Assembly (NCBI GenBank): GCA_002682825.1
Contig: NOKP01000016.1
Span: 406,591 to 470,590, forward strand
Reading direction: 5' to 3'
Source: Neonectria sp. B-13
Lineage: Eukaryota; Ascomycota; Sordariomycetes; Hypocreales; Nectriaceae
Length of the DNA stretch: 64,000 nucleotides
The translations under genes and the position numbers were made by a program. Positions 54,735-64,000 of this stretch are shown one piece after another; positions within the stretch are counted from its first letter, which is position 1; every line of letters starts with the position of its first letter. A model generated the notes under the pieces. That model did no database searches and was not told the origin of the DNA. It worked only from the letters and a program-made list of their open reading frames with translations.

Positions 54735-56444
54735 CTACGCCTTCTTTGCAAACCTCGACAACGCCGGCCCAAGATCCTCCTCGACCTCCTGGCGCTTCTT
54801 CTCCTTCTGCTTCTGCTGCTCGGTCCACATCTCGTCGACGCGCAGGCGCTTCTCGTCGATGACGTTCTTCTTGCGCTGCTTGCGGAGGTACTTCTTGAGA
54901 GCGCCGTTCTTGCCGCGGGCGCGGTTGCGGATCTCCTCGGCGATGTCGACGGGCGCGGCGTCGAGGTCCTTGTCGGCGCGGCGCTGCGTGTCGGAGCGCA
55001 GGTCCAGGTTTCCGATGAAGTTGGGGTCGAGGGCGATCATGTCGGGCTGCAGCTTGTTGAGCAGGCCCTTGACCTCGGCCTCCTGGCGCTGCTTGGCCGT
55101 CTCGAATGGGTTGGCCTCGAAGGCGTCGAAGTTGGCTTCGCCGGCGCCGGGGACGATGATGGATGAGAAGCCCTCGTCGTGGCCGAGGCCAAGCACATCT
55201 TCGTAGGGGCACCACTTGACGCGCTCGATGCGCTTGCCCTCGCCGCCCCACGCCATGTATGGGCTCTGCACCTTTTCCTGGACGGGAGCGTTCTTGTTGA
55301 ACAGGCCCCTCCAGATGGTAGTCTGGGTGCCCCATCCAACGGCGGTCAGGCCGCTATCTGAGATAGCTACTGACGACGCCGGCTGGCGGGTGTAGTAGCT
55401 GTTGACCTCGCGGAACATCCTGATGTCCCACACGGCCATCTTCTGGTCTTGGCCCGTGGAGACCATGTATCGGCCCTCGCGGTCCATGGCCAGTGACCGT
55501 ACGGGTCCGCGGTGCGCCAGCAGCTTGACGAGGGGTTCTTGGGAATTGGGCGACCACAGGGTCACAGCACCGTTTTGGTGGCCAACGTGCAGGATTGCGT
55601 TGTAGGGGTTCTGTCCGAGGGAGACGGGCTGGCCTAATTTGGTGGGCATCTCGGCGACCAGCTGTCCGGTCGAGGTATCTTGGTATTTGAGGACTCCCAC
55701 GGCACCCTAGCATTGTCAGTGATAGGTTCAGTCGGGAAAAGTAATAGGGGAACTCACGATTGTCGCCAGTAGGAAGTGGTAAGGAAGAAACTCCATCTGG
55801 GTCACCTCCTGGTGTTTCCTCAAGGTGTGCAGCTCCACACCGTTGTGATCGTAGATGTAGACGTACTTCTTCTGCGCGACCGCAAAGTACTGGTTGTTGT
55901 GTAGCCACTTCACATCGCGCACCGTCTCGTTCAGCTGCAACTCGCAGCCCAGCTTTCCCTCGCGCCAGTCCATAGTAGCCACATGGCCCTTGCGGCCGCC
56001 GACGATCAACTCCCGACCGTTGCGCGTGTAGTCGAAGACGTAGGGGCCCAGGGCATCCAGCTTGAGCTCGAAGCGCTTCTGCGCCGTGTCGACGGCGACG
56101 TCGTCGACAATGTCCTCCTGGCGGACCTTGTACGTTCGTTCGAGTTCTTCCTCGGGCTCGAGGAAGCCGGCGGTGTTCTCGAGCAGGATCTCGGCATCCT
56201 TGGCTCTGATAGCGGCATCCTGGTACTTGCTCTCGAGGCGCTTGAGGTTGCTGCGCAGCTTCTTGTCCTTGATGGTCTTGGTGTTGATCTTCTTGCCGCG
56301 GCCGTAGGCCTTGTTGGCTTCCCTCAAGCGGCGGATCTTCTCGCGCTCGTTTCGTGGGATGAGCTCCGTCCGCGTGCTGTGGACGGCCAGGGCGCCATTT
56401 TCGCGCACCTTGGTGATGGGTTCGTCAATTGTGTCGACCTCCAT
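54735..56444 (-). CDS. UTP7: U3 snoRNP / SSU processome WD40 protein Utp7 (BING4 family)
   Basis: Two exons: 56444-55758 and 55706-54735, giving 552 residues. A basic N-terminus (KAYGRGKKINTKTIKDKK) precedes WD40 repeats, for example GHVATMDWREGKLGCEL, DVKWLHNNQYFAVAQKKYVYIYD, NAILHVGHQNGAVTLWSP, and VRSLAMDREGRYMVSTGQDQKMAVWD. The BING4CT signature follows (KRIERVKWCPYEDVLGLGHDEGFSSIIVPGAGEANFDAFEANPFE) and a Lys/Arg-rich tail. Utp7 acts in the nucleolus in early 18S rRNA processing. It is divergent from TSR1, another 40S-assembly factor, with 344 bases between starts. Confidence 0.95.
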
Positions 56445-56788
56445 CGCTGATTCGTCTCGCAGCGGCAACTCGGGGTGAAGATGGGATTGCGGATTGCGGA
56501 TCGCGGATCGAATTGGCAGCAGACAAAATTTCCAGCGCCGAAATGCAAGCCAACGTATCGTTGTGACACCATTGGCTAAGCGTAGACCCACTCTGCTTAT
56601 CGATACCGGCCCACACAAAATTTTCTGGATAACCACAACCCCGCCATCACCGCCTTCGATAATCGTTGATATTGCCATCACCAAAACGCCAACTTTCTCG
56701 CCAAACGGATTTTTCTTTGTGCGTTTACCGGGTATCGTTCAATCTGGCTTCGCTACCGTTTCGATTCAAGGCCGGCGGTGACACCAAG
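56445..56788. promoter_or_regulatory. Shared divergent promoter of UTP7 and TSR1
   Basis: 344 bases serve two ribosome-assembly genes. Two AAAATTT cores occur (56524-56531 and 56617-56624, the second AAAATTTT). They resemble the rRNA-processing element of yeast ribosome-biogenesis promoters. No exact PAC motif (GCGATGAG) was found. The regulatory reading is inference. Confidence 0.6.
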
Positions 56789-59271
56789 ATGCCTGTCGCT
56801 GTGGCCCATTCGCATCGGCCCACCACCAAGGTGAACCACAAGCCGTACAAGTCCAAGGTGGCGTCCAAGCATGAGTTGAGAGATCGGGCCAAGGGTATGT
56901 TACTCGGAATTCTCCTGCGATGTTGATCAATTCTGACAATCTCTCTCTAGGCCGCGTTCCCAACGAGAAAGGCCAGCGAAAGACCATCGCCCAACAAGTC
57001 ATGTCCAAGTTCGACCGCCGAAACCAGGCCAAGCAAGCCCGCATCACCAAGCACAAGGAGCACCTCAAGGAGGCGTCCCTCTTTGCCGGTCGAGATGGCG
57101 CCCCGAGAATCGTCGCCGTCCTCCCGCTCTGCGCCGATGGAGATGCCAAGGCCGCAATCCGACAGCTCAACGGCAGTCTCGACATGGAGGACGAGGTGGT
57201 GGATGGCAACTTCCGAGTGACCGTCGATCGCTTCAAGCAGAAGCTACAGTACATTCCCCTGGAGCGCGACCTGACTGCCTGTCTTGACGCTACCCGAGTG
57301 GCCGACTTTGTTATTGTGATTCTGTCGCCCACTGTGGAGGTCGACGAGCTCGGAGAGTTGATCCTGCGCAGCGTCGAGAGCCAGGGTCTGTCCACGCTCT
57401 TCACCATCATTCAAGGCCTCGACAAAATCGAGCCAGCCAAGCACAAGGGAGTTGCTAGCTCGCTCAAGTCCTACATCACCCACTTTCACCCTGAGCAGGA
57501 GAAGCTCTACAGCCTCGAGAACCGACAGGAGTGTTCCAACCTCCTCCGATCACTATGCAGCACAACTCCGAAGGGCGTTAGGTGGAGGGAAGAACGGAGT
57601 TGGATGTTGGCTGAGGATATCAAATTTGCCTATTCTGAGTCCGACTCTACCGTCATCACTGGTGTTGTCAGGGGCAGGAACTTGAAGGCGGATCGTCTTA
57701 TCCAAGTTGGCGACTGGGGAACCTTCCAGATCGAAAAGATTGTGGCAGCTCCCCTCCCTAAGCAGGTCAAGAAGAAGGGTGAAGAGATGACTGTCGATGT
57801 TGAAGAGGGCGAGCAGATCCTGGAGGCCCCTACCGAAGACCAGGATGACTTGGTTGAGCTGGCACCCGAGGAGGTCATGGTGGACGCCGATGCTGGTGAT
57901 GTTGCGATGGACGCTCCCGAGTCGAAGAAGGGTGTTCTCCTGGACGAGCATCACTATTTCGTTGATGAGGAAGCCGAGGCGAGGAAGATTAAGAAGAAGG
58001 TGCCCAAGGGTACATCCGACTACCAGTCAGCCTGGTACCTCGAGGATGTGTCGGATTCCGAGTCAGACATGGAGGATTACGAGATGAAGGATGAAGCCGA
58101 GGAGGCAGCTCGCCCCGAGGACGGTCTCGAGGGATACGCCCCCGCTCCCCCAACAGAGGGTGGTCCTTCCGAGTATCCCCAGTCAGAGATGCCGGAGCCC
58201 AATGAGGAGGAGGATGCTAGGCAGCTCGCCCAGTACCGAGCCGGAAAGCGAGACGAGGTGGAGAACGACAGGGAATTCCCCGACGAGATTGAGCTCCATC
58301 CCGGCGTGCTCGCACAAGATCGGTTGGCGAGGTATCGTGGCCTGAAGAGCCTGCGAAGCAGTCCCTGGCAGCAGGACGAGGATCGCGCACATGAGCCTGA
58401 GGAGTGGAGGAGGTTACTGCAGATTCCCAACTACCAGTCTTCGCGATCCCGAGCGACCCAAGAGGCACTGGTCGGCGGAGTTGAGCCCGGCACCCGTGTG
58501 CACGTCTACATCAAGGGCATCTCCCCCATCCAGGAGAAGACTTACAACAAGAAGTCGCCCATCACCCTCTTCTCTCTGCTCAGGCACGAGCACAAGAAGA
58601 CGGCGGTCAACTATCTCTTCAACCTCAGCTCGGACTACACCAAGGCGATCAAGGCCAAGGAGGAGATCATCGTCCAATGCGGGCCCCGACGCATGGTCAT
58701 CAAGCCCCTGTATTCGCAGTCGGGCCAGACGCCCAACGACGTCCACAAGTATTGCAGATACCTGCACCCAGGTCAATCAGCCATCGCGACCTTCATGGGA
58801 CCCCTCACCTGGGGATCCGTGCCTGTCCTGTTCTTCAAGAAGAACAGCCCCGAGGAAACCCAGGGCGCCGGCCCGCACGCGGGGCTTTCGCTCATTGGCA
58901 CTGGCACTTCTCTGCCGCCATCGACTGGACGTGTCATAGCCAAGCGCATCATCCTCACCGGTCACCCATACCACATCCACAAGAAGATCGTCACGATCCG
59001 ATACATGTTCTTCAACCGCGAGGACGTGGAGTGGTTCAAGGCGCTGCCGATGTGGACTAAGCGCGGCCGCAGTGGTTTCATCAAGGAGCCGCTGGGCACG
59101 CACGGCTACTTCAAGGCGACCTTCGACGGGCGCATCAACCCGCAAGACTCGATCGGTGTCAGCTTGTACAAGCGGGTGTGGCCGCGAAACGCCACGGCCG
59201 TCGAGGGGCGGCTGTTGGAGGTGGAACCCAGCACACAACAGTCCGACGATGGAGACATGATGATGGAATGA
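56789..59271 (+). CDS. TSR1: 40S ribosome maturation factor Tsr1
   Basis: Two exons: 56789-56894 and 56951-59271, giving 808 residues. The N-terminus HRPTTKVNHKPYKSK and the AARP2CN-type region are followed by long acidic tracts (residues ~300-480, many Glu/Asp runs). The conserved C-terminal RIBIOP_C region includes EWRRLLQIPNY, TRVHVYIKGI, TLFSLLRHEHKKTAVNYLFNL, CGPRRMVIKPLYSQSG, RYLHPGQSAIATFMGP and RIILTGHPYHIHKK. Tsr1 is a GTPase-like but non-GTP-binding relative of Bms1 that guards late pre-40S particles; in line with this no intact P-loop is visible near the N-terminus. Its first exon is short (35 codons), with the intron after RAKG. Confidence 0.95.
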
Positions 59272-59386
59272 ATGACCAGGCTTAAATGACGACATTAAGT
59301 ATACCTTTTTAGATGCAAAATACAGGCGTTTTTCTTTTTGTTATTCTTGATCAGTCTGGCTGTATCCCGGTGATTAAACACGCAAA

Positions 59387-60262
59387 CTACTGTACCAGAG
59401 CTTCCAGTCCAGGAGTGGGCCGTGGGCCGCCTTTGCTCTTTCGCTCCTCCTCAGCACCGCTGGCCTTCCACGCACTGAGAATGAGGTTGACGATGTGATC
59501 CACGCCGACGTCCTTCTTGACCTGGGCAAACACAGTCGGGCCGCCCTCTCGCATCTTCCGCGCATCCCTCTCCATGACACCCAAGTCGGCGCCGATAAGC
59601 TCAGCCAGATCCGTCTTGTTGATGACGAGCAAGTCGCTCTGCGTGATGCCGGGGCCGCCCTTGCGGGGAATCTTGTCGCCACCGCTGACGTCGATCACGT
59701 AGACGATGAAGTCGGCCAGCTCGCGGCTGTAGTTGGCGGCCAAGTTGTCGCCGCCAGACTCGATGAGCAGCAGGTCGGAGCCGAACTCGCGGTGCAGGTC
59801 CTCGAGGGCGGCCAGGTTGACCGATATGTCCTCGCGCACGGCGGCGTGCGGGCAGCCGCCCGTCTCGATGGCGCGGATGCGGTTCGGGGGCAGTGCGTGG
59901 TGGCGGGTCAGGAACTCGGCGTCCTCGCGGGTGAAGATGTCGTTGGTCACGGCGGCGAGGGAGTATTTGGAGCGGAGGGCGAGGCAAAGCGCAAGCATGA
60001 GGGCCGTCTTTCCGGAGCCGACGGGGCTGCGAAGTGGTCAGCTTGAGCTCCGGGGGGTACGGGACGAACGGCCAGTAAGAGAGGAGTCCTACCCGCCAAT
60101 GCCAATGGTAAAGGCTCGATCCGACCAGTCACGGCCCTCGACAATGGGCATCTCGCGTCCGAGGTAGCTACCCGGGCCGTCGAGGATCTCGTGCGAGTGG
60201 CCATGCTCGGCGGCGTTGAACTCGTGCGAGTGCGGGGCAGAGCCGTCGTGGGAGTGCGACAT
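59387..60262 (-). CDS. ureG: Urease accessory GTPase UreG
   Basis: Two exons: 60262-60093 and 60026-59387, giving 269 residues. A His-rich N-terminus ([20 protein letters not shown]) offers nickel ligands. The SIMIBI GTPase core has P-loop GPVGSGKT (residues 57-64), completed by splicing, the metal-site [29 protein letters not shown], and the guanine motif NKTDLA. It delivers nickel to urease during GTP-driven maturation. No urease or other accessory gene is visible in the window, as usual in fungi, where these genes are scattered. The 3' end converges with TSR1 (115 bases). Upstream on the same strand lies the CorA-like relic, whose open frame runs into this gene's first exon in another frame. 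Confidence 0.95.
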
Positions 60263-60536
60263 GTTTCCGGTTTGAGGGGTTTGGAGAGATGAAGTGAAAA
60301 GAAGGTGTTAGACACACAGTAGAAGAGGTCGTACCAAGGGTGAGACAGGCCACAAGATGTTTGTGGGAAGAGAATTGAGCTCGTACGAAAAAGGTTTGGT
60401 TGCTCTGTCTTATCCACGACGGGAGCTTCTCCAACTGGAACTCAGCTGAAGGCGGGGGCGGGGCTGCCGGAGCGCCGGCGGCGGCCGGCCGCAGGCGAAA
60501 TGTGGGGAAGCCCGGTCGTGGATGAAGCGTTGGGTC

Positions 60537-61300
60537 CTTCAGCTCGCCGTTAAGTTGGCCAAGGTGCCGCCTGAACGATTTGATAACGGCGCCTTGCTCG
60601 GTGTAGATGCGCAGCATGATCTTGAGCTCCTCGGCGATATCTTGGGCTTCTTGCAAGAGGACGCCCTCAGGGTTAATGTCGAGGTACTTGTAGTTATTAT
60701 CAGGGAGCATGCCCATCGAGTGGAGACGGCTGTGACGCCTGAAGCCGTCGCAGGCAATGGAAGCGTATTGGGTCTGTAGAGTTAGTATGGAAATAAACGT
60801 TAGCAGAGTTTGGTAGTGGAAGAACTCACGATATGGCCAATAGTCGAGCTAAACAAATCCATCACTTCGGGTCTCTCATCCAGTGCCTTGGTGCGGTCAA
60901 AGAACACCCTGGAACACTGATCTATGATGACCACCGCTTCGCATGGTCAGCATGTTTCTCATGATGCCCTAAACAAGCCGCACAGACTGAATCCTTACCT
61001 AAATGATGAATCGACTTGATCCCTTCTTTCCTTTGCGTCATCTCTTTCAGCCTCTCCCGCAAGCTTTTATGCACCCTTGACGGATCCGGCTTATTTCTAC
61101 ACCATCGCCGTGGGAAAGATGTGATGATGGTATTGTCATCCAAAATCCACAACCACAACTGGTCCACCATCACAACCCTCGTATTCCTCGTGTGGAACCA
61201 GCCCGGCCTTGGTTCCTCGATAGACGACCTGGTCTCTATCCCGCTCTGAGGTGTCCTCTAGAGTTAAAAAGTACTACTGGTCCAAGGTCCGGAATAGGTT
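60537..61300 (-). pseudogene. Relic of a fungal CorA-like (Mg2+ transporter-like) protein, truncated and frame-broken
   Basis: Minus-strand fragments match the C-terminal cytosolic part of fungal CorA-like proteins. Around 61291-61200 one frame reads RTLDQ, a stop (61274-61276), then YFLTLEDTSERDRDQVVYRG. A second frame, one base off, then takes over near 61195: RVVMVDQLWLWILDD, TIITSFPRRW, KPDPSRVHKSLRERLK. Two spliceable introns remain (60998-60922 and 60829-60774), joining to DQCSRVFFDRTKALDERPEVMDLF and QYASIACDGFRR, then YLDINPEGVLLQEAQDIAEELKIML and FRRHLGQLNGELK. Homology ends near 60537; the expected coiled coil and the CorA membrane helices with GMN motif are missing, replaced by Pro/Ala-rich sequence running into UreG. 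So there is a stop, a frameshift and a 3' truncation. A single sequencing error could explain one lesion but not all three. Confidence 0.75.
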
Positions 61301-62724
61301 TGATGATCATGATTATTGCCAGAGCCAACGAGAGCTTGAGAAACTGAATCAAGTGAAGGACTGCGTCTCGCCGGTGTGGAGCTGGAAATCTATGAAGAGG
61401 GGATCGAGGATTACTCCCTCCTTGCCTGCTTGGTCCCAGTTCTGTGACATGCTCGTGACCTCTTCCACCTTACACGTTGATGGCACTGCGTACTCAAGTA
61501 TTAATGTTATTACTTGCTGCTTGCCCAGAACCAACCTTTCTTATCCTCATCTGCTTTACGAGCATTGCTCCTGTTTGCCCATCTCCTAACAAGACTTACA
61601 GAACCCCGTGAGGGAAGTTAGTCTCTCAAGCAATGGAGCTATGGCCAGGAACCCCAGAAGACTTTTCTCAGAGTGCTTCACAATGAGGAAAATTGCCCGA
61701 TGCCAAATATGGGGTATCCTTGATGAAGAGAGACGCCACCGGCGAATTATAGATATTGGTGATGGTGCAAACACTGCCATTTCCTATAAGTACAGAGTAG
61801 GGGCGAGAACAGTATGCTACCTACCCAAGCGGCTCATGTCGCAGCAGCTTCACGATTCCATCTTCTGCGGAAAAGTAATCTCCCCGGTGCTTATCTGTCC
61901 AACCGGCTTCAGACTACGGATTAGAGTCATGTATCTTATCATCCATCATAATATACAGCCTACAACTTACCATAGTAGAGGAGCCAATTCTTGTTATACG
62001 ACATTTTCCTCGTCGTAATGAGTGGCACCGGATTTCCGTAGGGAGTTAAGATGTAAAATATTCGGCAGCCTCTCATCCAGTAGGTCCGCCTAACGGCGTA
62101 GGCAGTCAGCTCTCTGCGAATAATTGAAGGACGCCCAAGGGCCTCTTAAGGCCTTCTCTGGTTATCTCACGTCGACTATAGGGATGTTTTAAGTGATCAC
62201 CTCATCGTTTTTCGGGTTGTGAGGGTCAGAGCGTCCTTGCCGTGGGCTGGAAGGTACTAGCCGTTCAGGGTATGGAAGCCTTCTTATCTGCGTGACTAAG
62301 ACTAATACTTATTGTCTTATGACCTAGATCTGAAGAGCCCTCCTGACTGGTTGTATCATCCCCATTCGCTATGTCCAGACGGCTGTGACAATGGCGTAGT
62401 TGAAGATGCCGCCAGTGGAACTCCTCCCCTAGTAAGGCCTGGATCTGAAGTGGCCTCAGTTGCCTCGGGGCTGCTAGGGATAATAATACAGAAGTAGTGG
62501 ACAGAATGTCCAGGAACTGCGGAAAATGGTTGAGTGGACAGATAGCCCGTCCCGACTCTATTGCCGCAACAGATAATTGCATTTCGCGAAGTTGCTCTGG
62601 GCAGTTTCCATTCTTGGGAATTTTGGCTTTGAGTTGGCGCAATAGTTGTTTGTGCGAATAATTATATTCTCTCGATGCTGAACTGCATGAGATGGGAAAA
62701 CTGCCTCTATTCTGAAAACACACG
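61301..62724. other. Intergenic region, no gene supported
   Basis: About 1.4 kb. It may contain further decayed parts of the CorA-like gene (a minus-strand NHFPQFLDIL stretch near 62500 is suggestive) but nothing firm. No RNA gene or repeat seen. Confidence 0.4.
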
Positions 62725-64000
62725 CTACGGGTTCTCTGGCTTCCGACCCCAAACAGTTTTCAATCGGAAGTACGGGTGGTTTTTGCGATTGCGGATCTCG
62801 CGTCGAACATGAGCAATGTACACTTGAATCTCCTCATGCGACCAGCCCAATAAGTTCATGACAAATAACACGAACCCTTCCGTGTCCTGGGTGGCAAAGA
62901 GCTCTCCGTATTGGCCAATCTCCTTCATCTTGGTGTCTTTAGGCCAAGGGCTCAGCGGGCACTGGACAAGCAAACATATGCTGTTAGCACAGGACCTTGT
63001 CTGTGGCTGAGCAAAGGTAAGGGGGTAGAGCATATATCACCTTGAAATCCCACTCCTGAATGTCGACGAAGCCGGCTTCCTCCATGTACTTTCTTTGCAA
63101 TCCATCGGCAATAACGGTGAAGGTTCGCCCGCTCTTCTTTGAGCCTTCGATGAAGATGGGACCCCATCGGCCCAATGCAGACGCTGGTGTCACGGTGCCG
63201 TCGTCGCTCTCGATCGTAGGCGACGCCTCGAAACTCTCTAACCAGCCTCCCGGCTTCAGAGTCTTGTACGACTGTCTGAAAAGGTCGCCCCAGTCGGGAA
63301 TGCAGCCAACAAGATAGCGGATATGGATGTAGTCAAAGGTCTCGGGCGAGAATGTCCATTCTTGTGTGCAATCGTCGATTTCACTAACGGGAAGGGAATC
63401 AGTGGGGAAAAGTTGGCATTTAGGTAGCGTTTGTGTGGACTTACAATTTCAGGTTTGGTGGTGTCCAGACTGGTTGGATCGGCGAGATGTCGGTGCCAAT
63501 GACCTCGCAACCAGGATATTCGTCTGCGAAATCGCTGTTGGTTGAACTCATCAGCAACGAACGGTCATGCAAATCTCGCCTTGTCTCCATTGTTCACTTA
63601 CATTGCCCACATGCCTTTTTTCCCCGGGAGGATGTGAGTTAGTCAAAGTCGATCAGTGAGGGGAATTAATTGTCTTTAGTGTCCGAACCTGTTCCGCACC
63701 CAACGTCTAAAGCTTTCTAGACGCGAGAGGTAAGTATGATGCGATTAAAGGAGTCATTGGGAACCCCAACCTGTATGTCCGGCTCAAGAGGCGCCATATG
63801 AATTTTGCCATTCTGCGCAAGTGTCCACATGTGGTGGCTTTGGCTTTGTTAGTGGAACCGTGAAGACATGGAATCAGCGCGTGCAATTTAGTCTTACGCA
63901 ATATCCATCGCCTCACTCTGGCGGTCGTCATTAGATCCCCTGAAAGTCGTCAGCGGTTGGTTCTCGCGAAATCGGAAATATTTGCGATCGTAATTAGTGA
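62725..64000 (-). CDS. LaeA-like SAM-dependent methyltransferase (5' end outside window)
   Basis: Seven exons are visible: 64000-63898 (continues right), 63837-63771, 63716-63689, 63614-63602, 63534-63445, 63383-63041 and 62961-62725. They rebuild [39 protein letters not shown], the SAM-binding [68 protein letters not shown] and the end WGRKPENP. This is the architecture of the fungal LaeA/Velvet-linked methyltransferase family, whose many paralogues are mostly of unknown substrate; the nuclear regulator LaeA is only one of them. Motif I itself is cut by two introns, leaving a 13-nt exon (63614-63602) that codes for part of GMWAI. The start codon and N-terminus lie beyond position 64000. Confidence 0.93.

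Noticed and set aside
61608..62018. 136-residue plus-strand frame opposite the CorA-like relic flank
   Set aside because: No conserved motif; most likely a chance frame in decayed sequence.
62380..62560. Minus-strand NHFPQFLDIL stretch as the N-terminal part of the CorA-like relic
   Set aside because: Similarity is a few residues only and cannot be joined convincingly to the relic; left as a suggestion.

Overview
The window reads as nuclear DNA of a filamentous ascomycete (Pezizomycotina, most likely a Sordariomycete). Genes are split by 45-120 nt GT-AG introns with CTRAY-like branch sites. They include typical fungal families: Zn2Cys6 regulators, a LaeA-type methyltransferase, a DUF7514 protein, a Dicer-like 2 and GT34/GT64 glycosyltransferases. 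No bacterial operon, rRNA or convincing tRNA was seen. Exon borders were worked out by hand from splice signals and frame. For nearly every multi-exon gene the exon lengths sum to a whole number of codons with one stop at the end. Assignment to order or genus is inference.

Layout: 1-5 kb holds the 3' part of a fungal transcription factor, a doubtful small membrane protein and a five-exon sugar porter. 7.5-13 kb holds a DUF7514 protein broken by a 100-N assembly gap and sphingosine-1-phosphate lyase (DPL1). 15.7-21.7 kb holds housekeeping genes: an Mnn11-type mannosyltransferase, a RINGv E3 ligase, proteasome alpha-2 and an RCC1-repeat protein. 22-35 kb is looser and more lineage-specific: a short secreted-protein candidate, two fungal proteins of unknown role (one with a PD-(D/E)XK-like core), a zinc alcohol dehydrogenase of the formaldehyde-dehydrogenase type, and a long coiled-coil protein ending in a NIDO-like beta domain. 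Simple and minisatellite repeats lie between or inside some of them.

35-43.5 kb looks like a small catabolic cluster: an anion/cation symporter, a DHDPS-family aldolase, a flavocytochrome b2-type 2-hydroxyacid dehydrogenase whose first intron appears to be GC-AG, and a complete Zn2Cys6 regulator. 44.8-49.3 kb is a full Dicer-like 2 gene, the core enzyme of antiviral RNA silencing. 49.5-60.3 kb is dense housekeeping: nicotinamide riboside kinase, GT64 glycosyltransferase, peptidyl-tRNA hydrolase 2, UTP7 and TSR1 sharing one divergent promoter, and the urease GTPase UreG. 60.5-61.3 kb carries a broken, C-terminally truncated relic of a fungal CorA-like protein. The window ends in a seven-exon (visible part) LaeA-like methyltransferase that runs off the right edge.

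Strongest items for follow-up: the CorA-like relic, the GC-AG intron supported by heme-ligand spacing, the coiled-coil/NIDO-like fusion, the PD-(D/E)XK-like Ser-repeat protein, the acidic insertion in proteasome alpha-2, the putative catabolic cluster and the assembly gap. No clearly unprecedented multi-gene system could be demonstrated from sequence alone.
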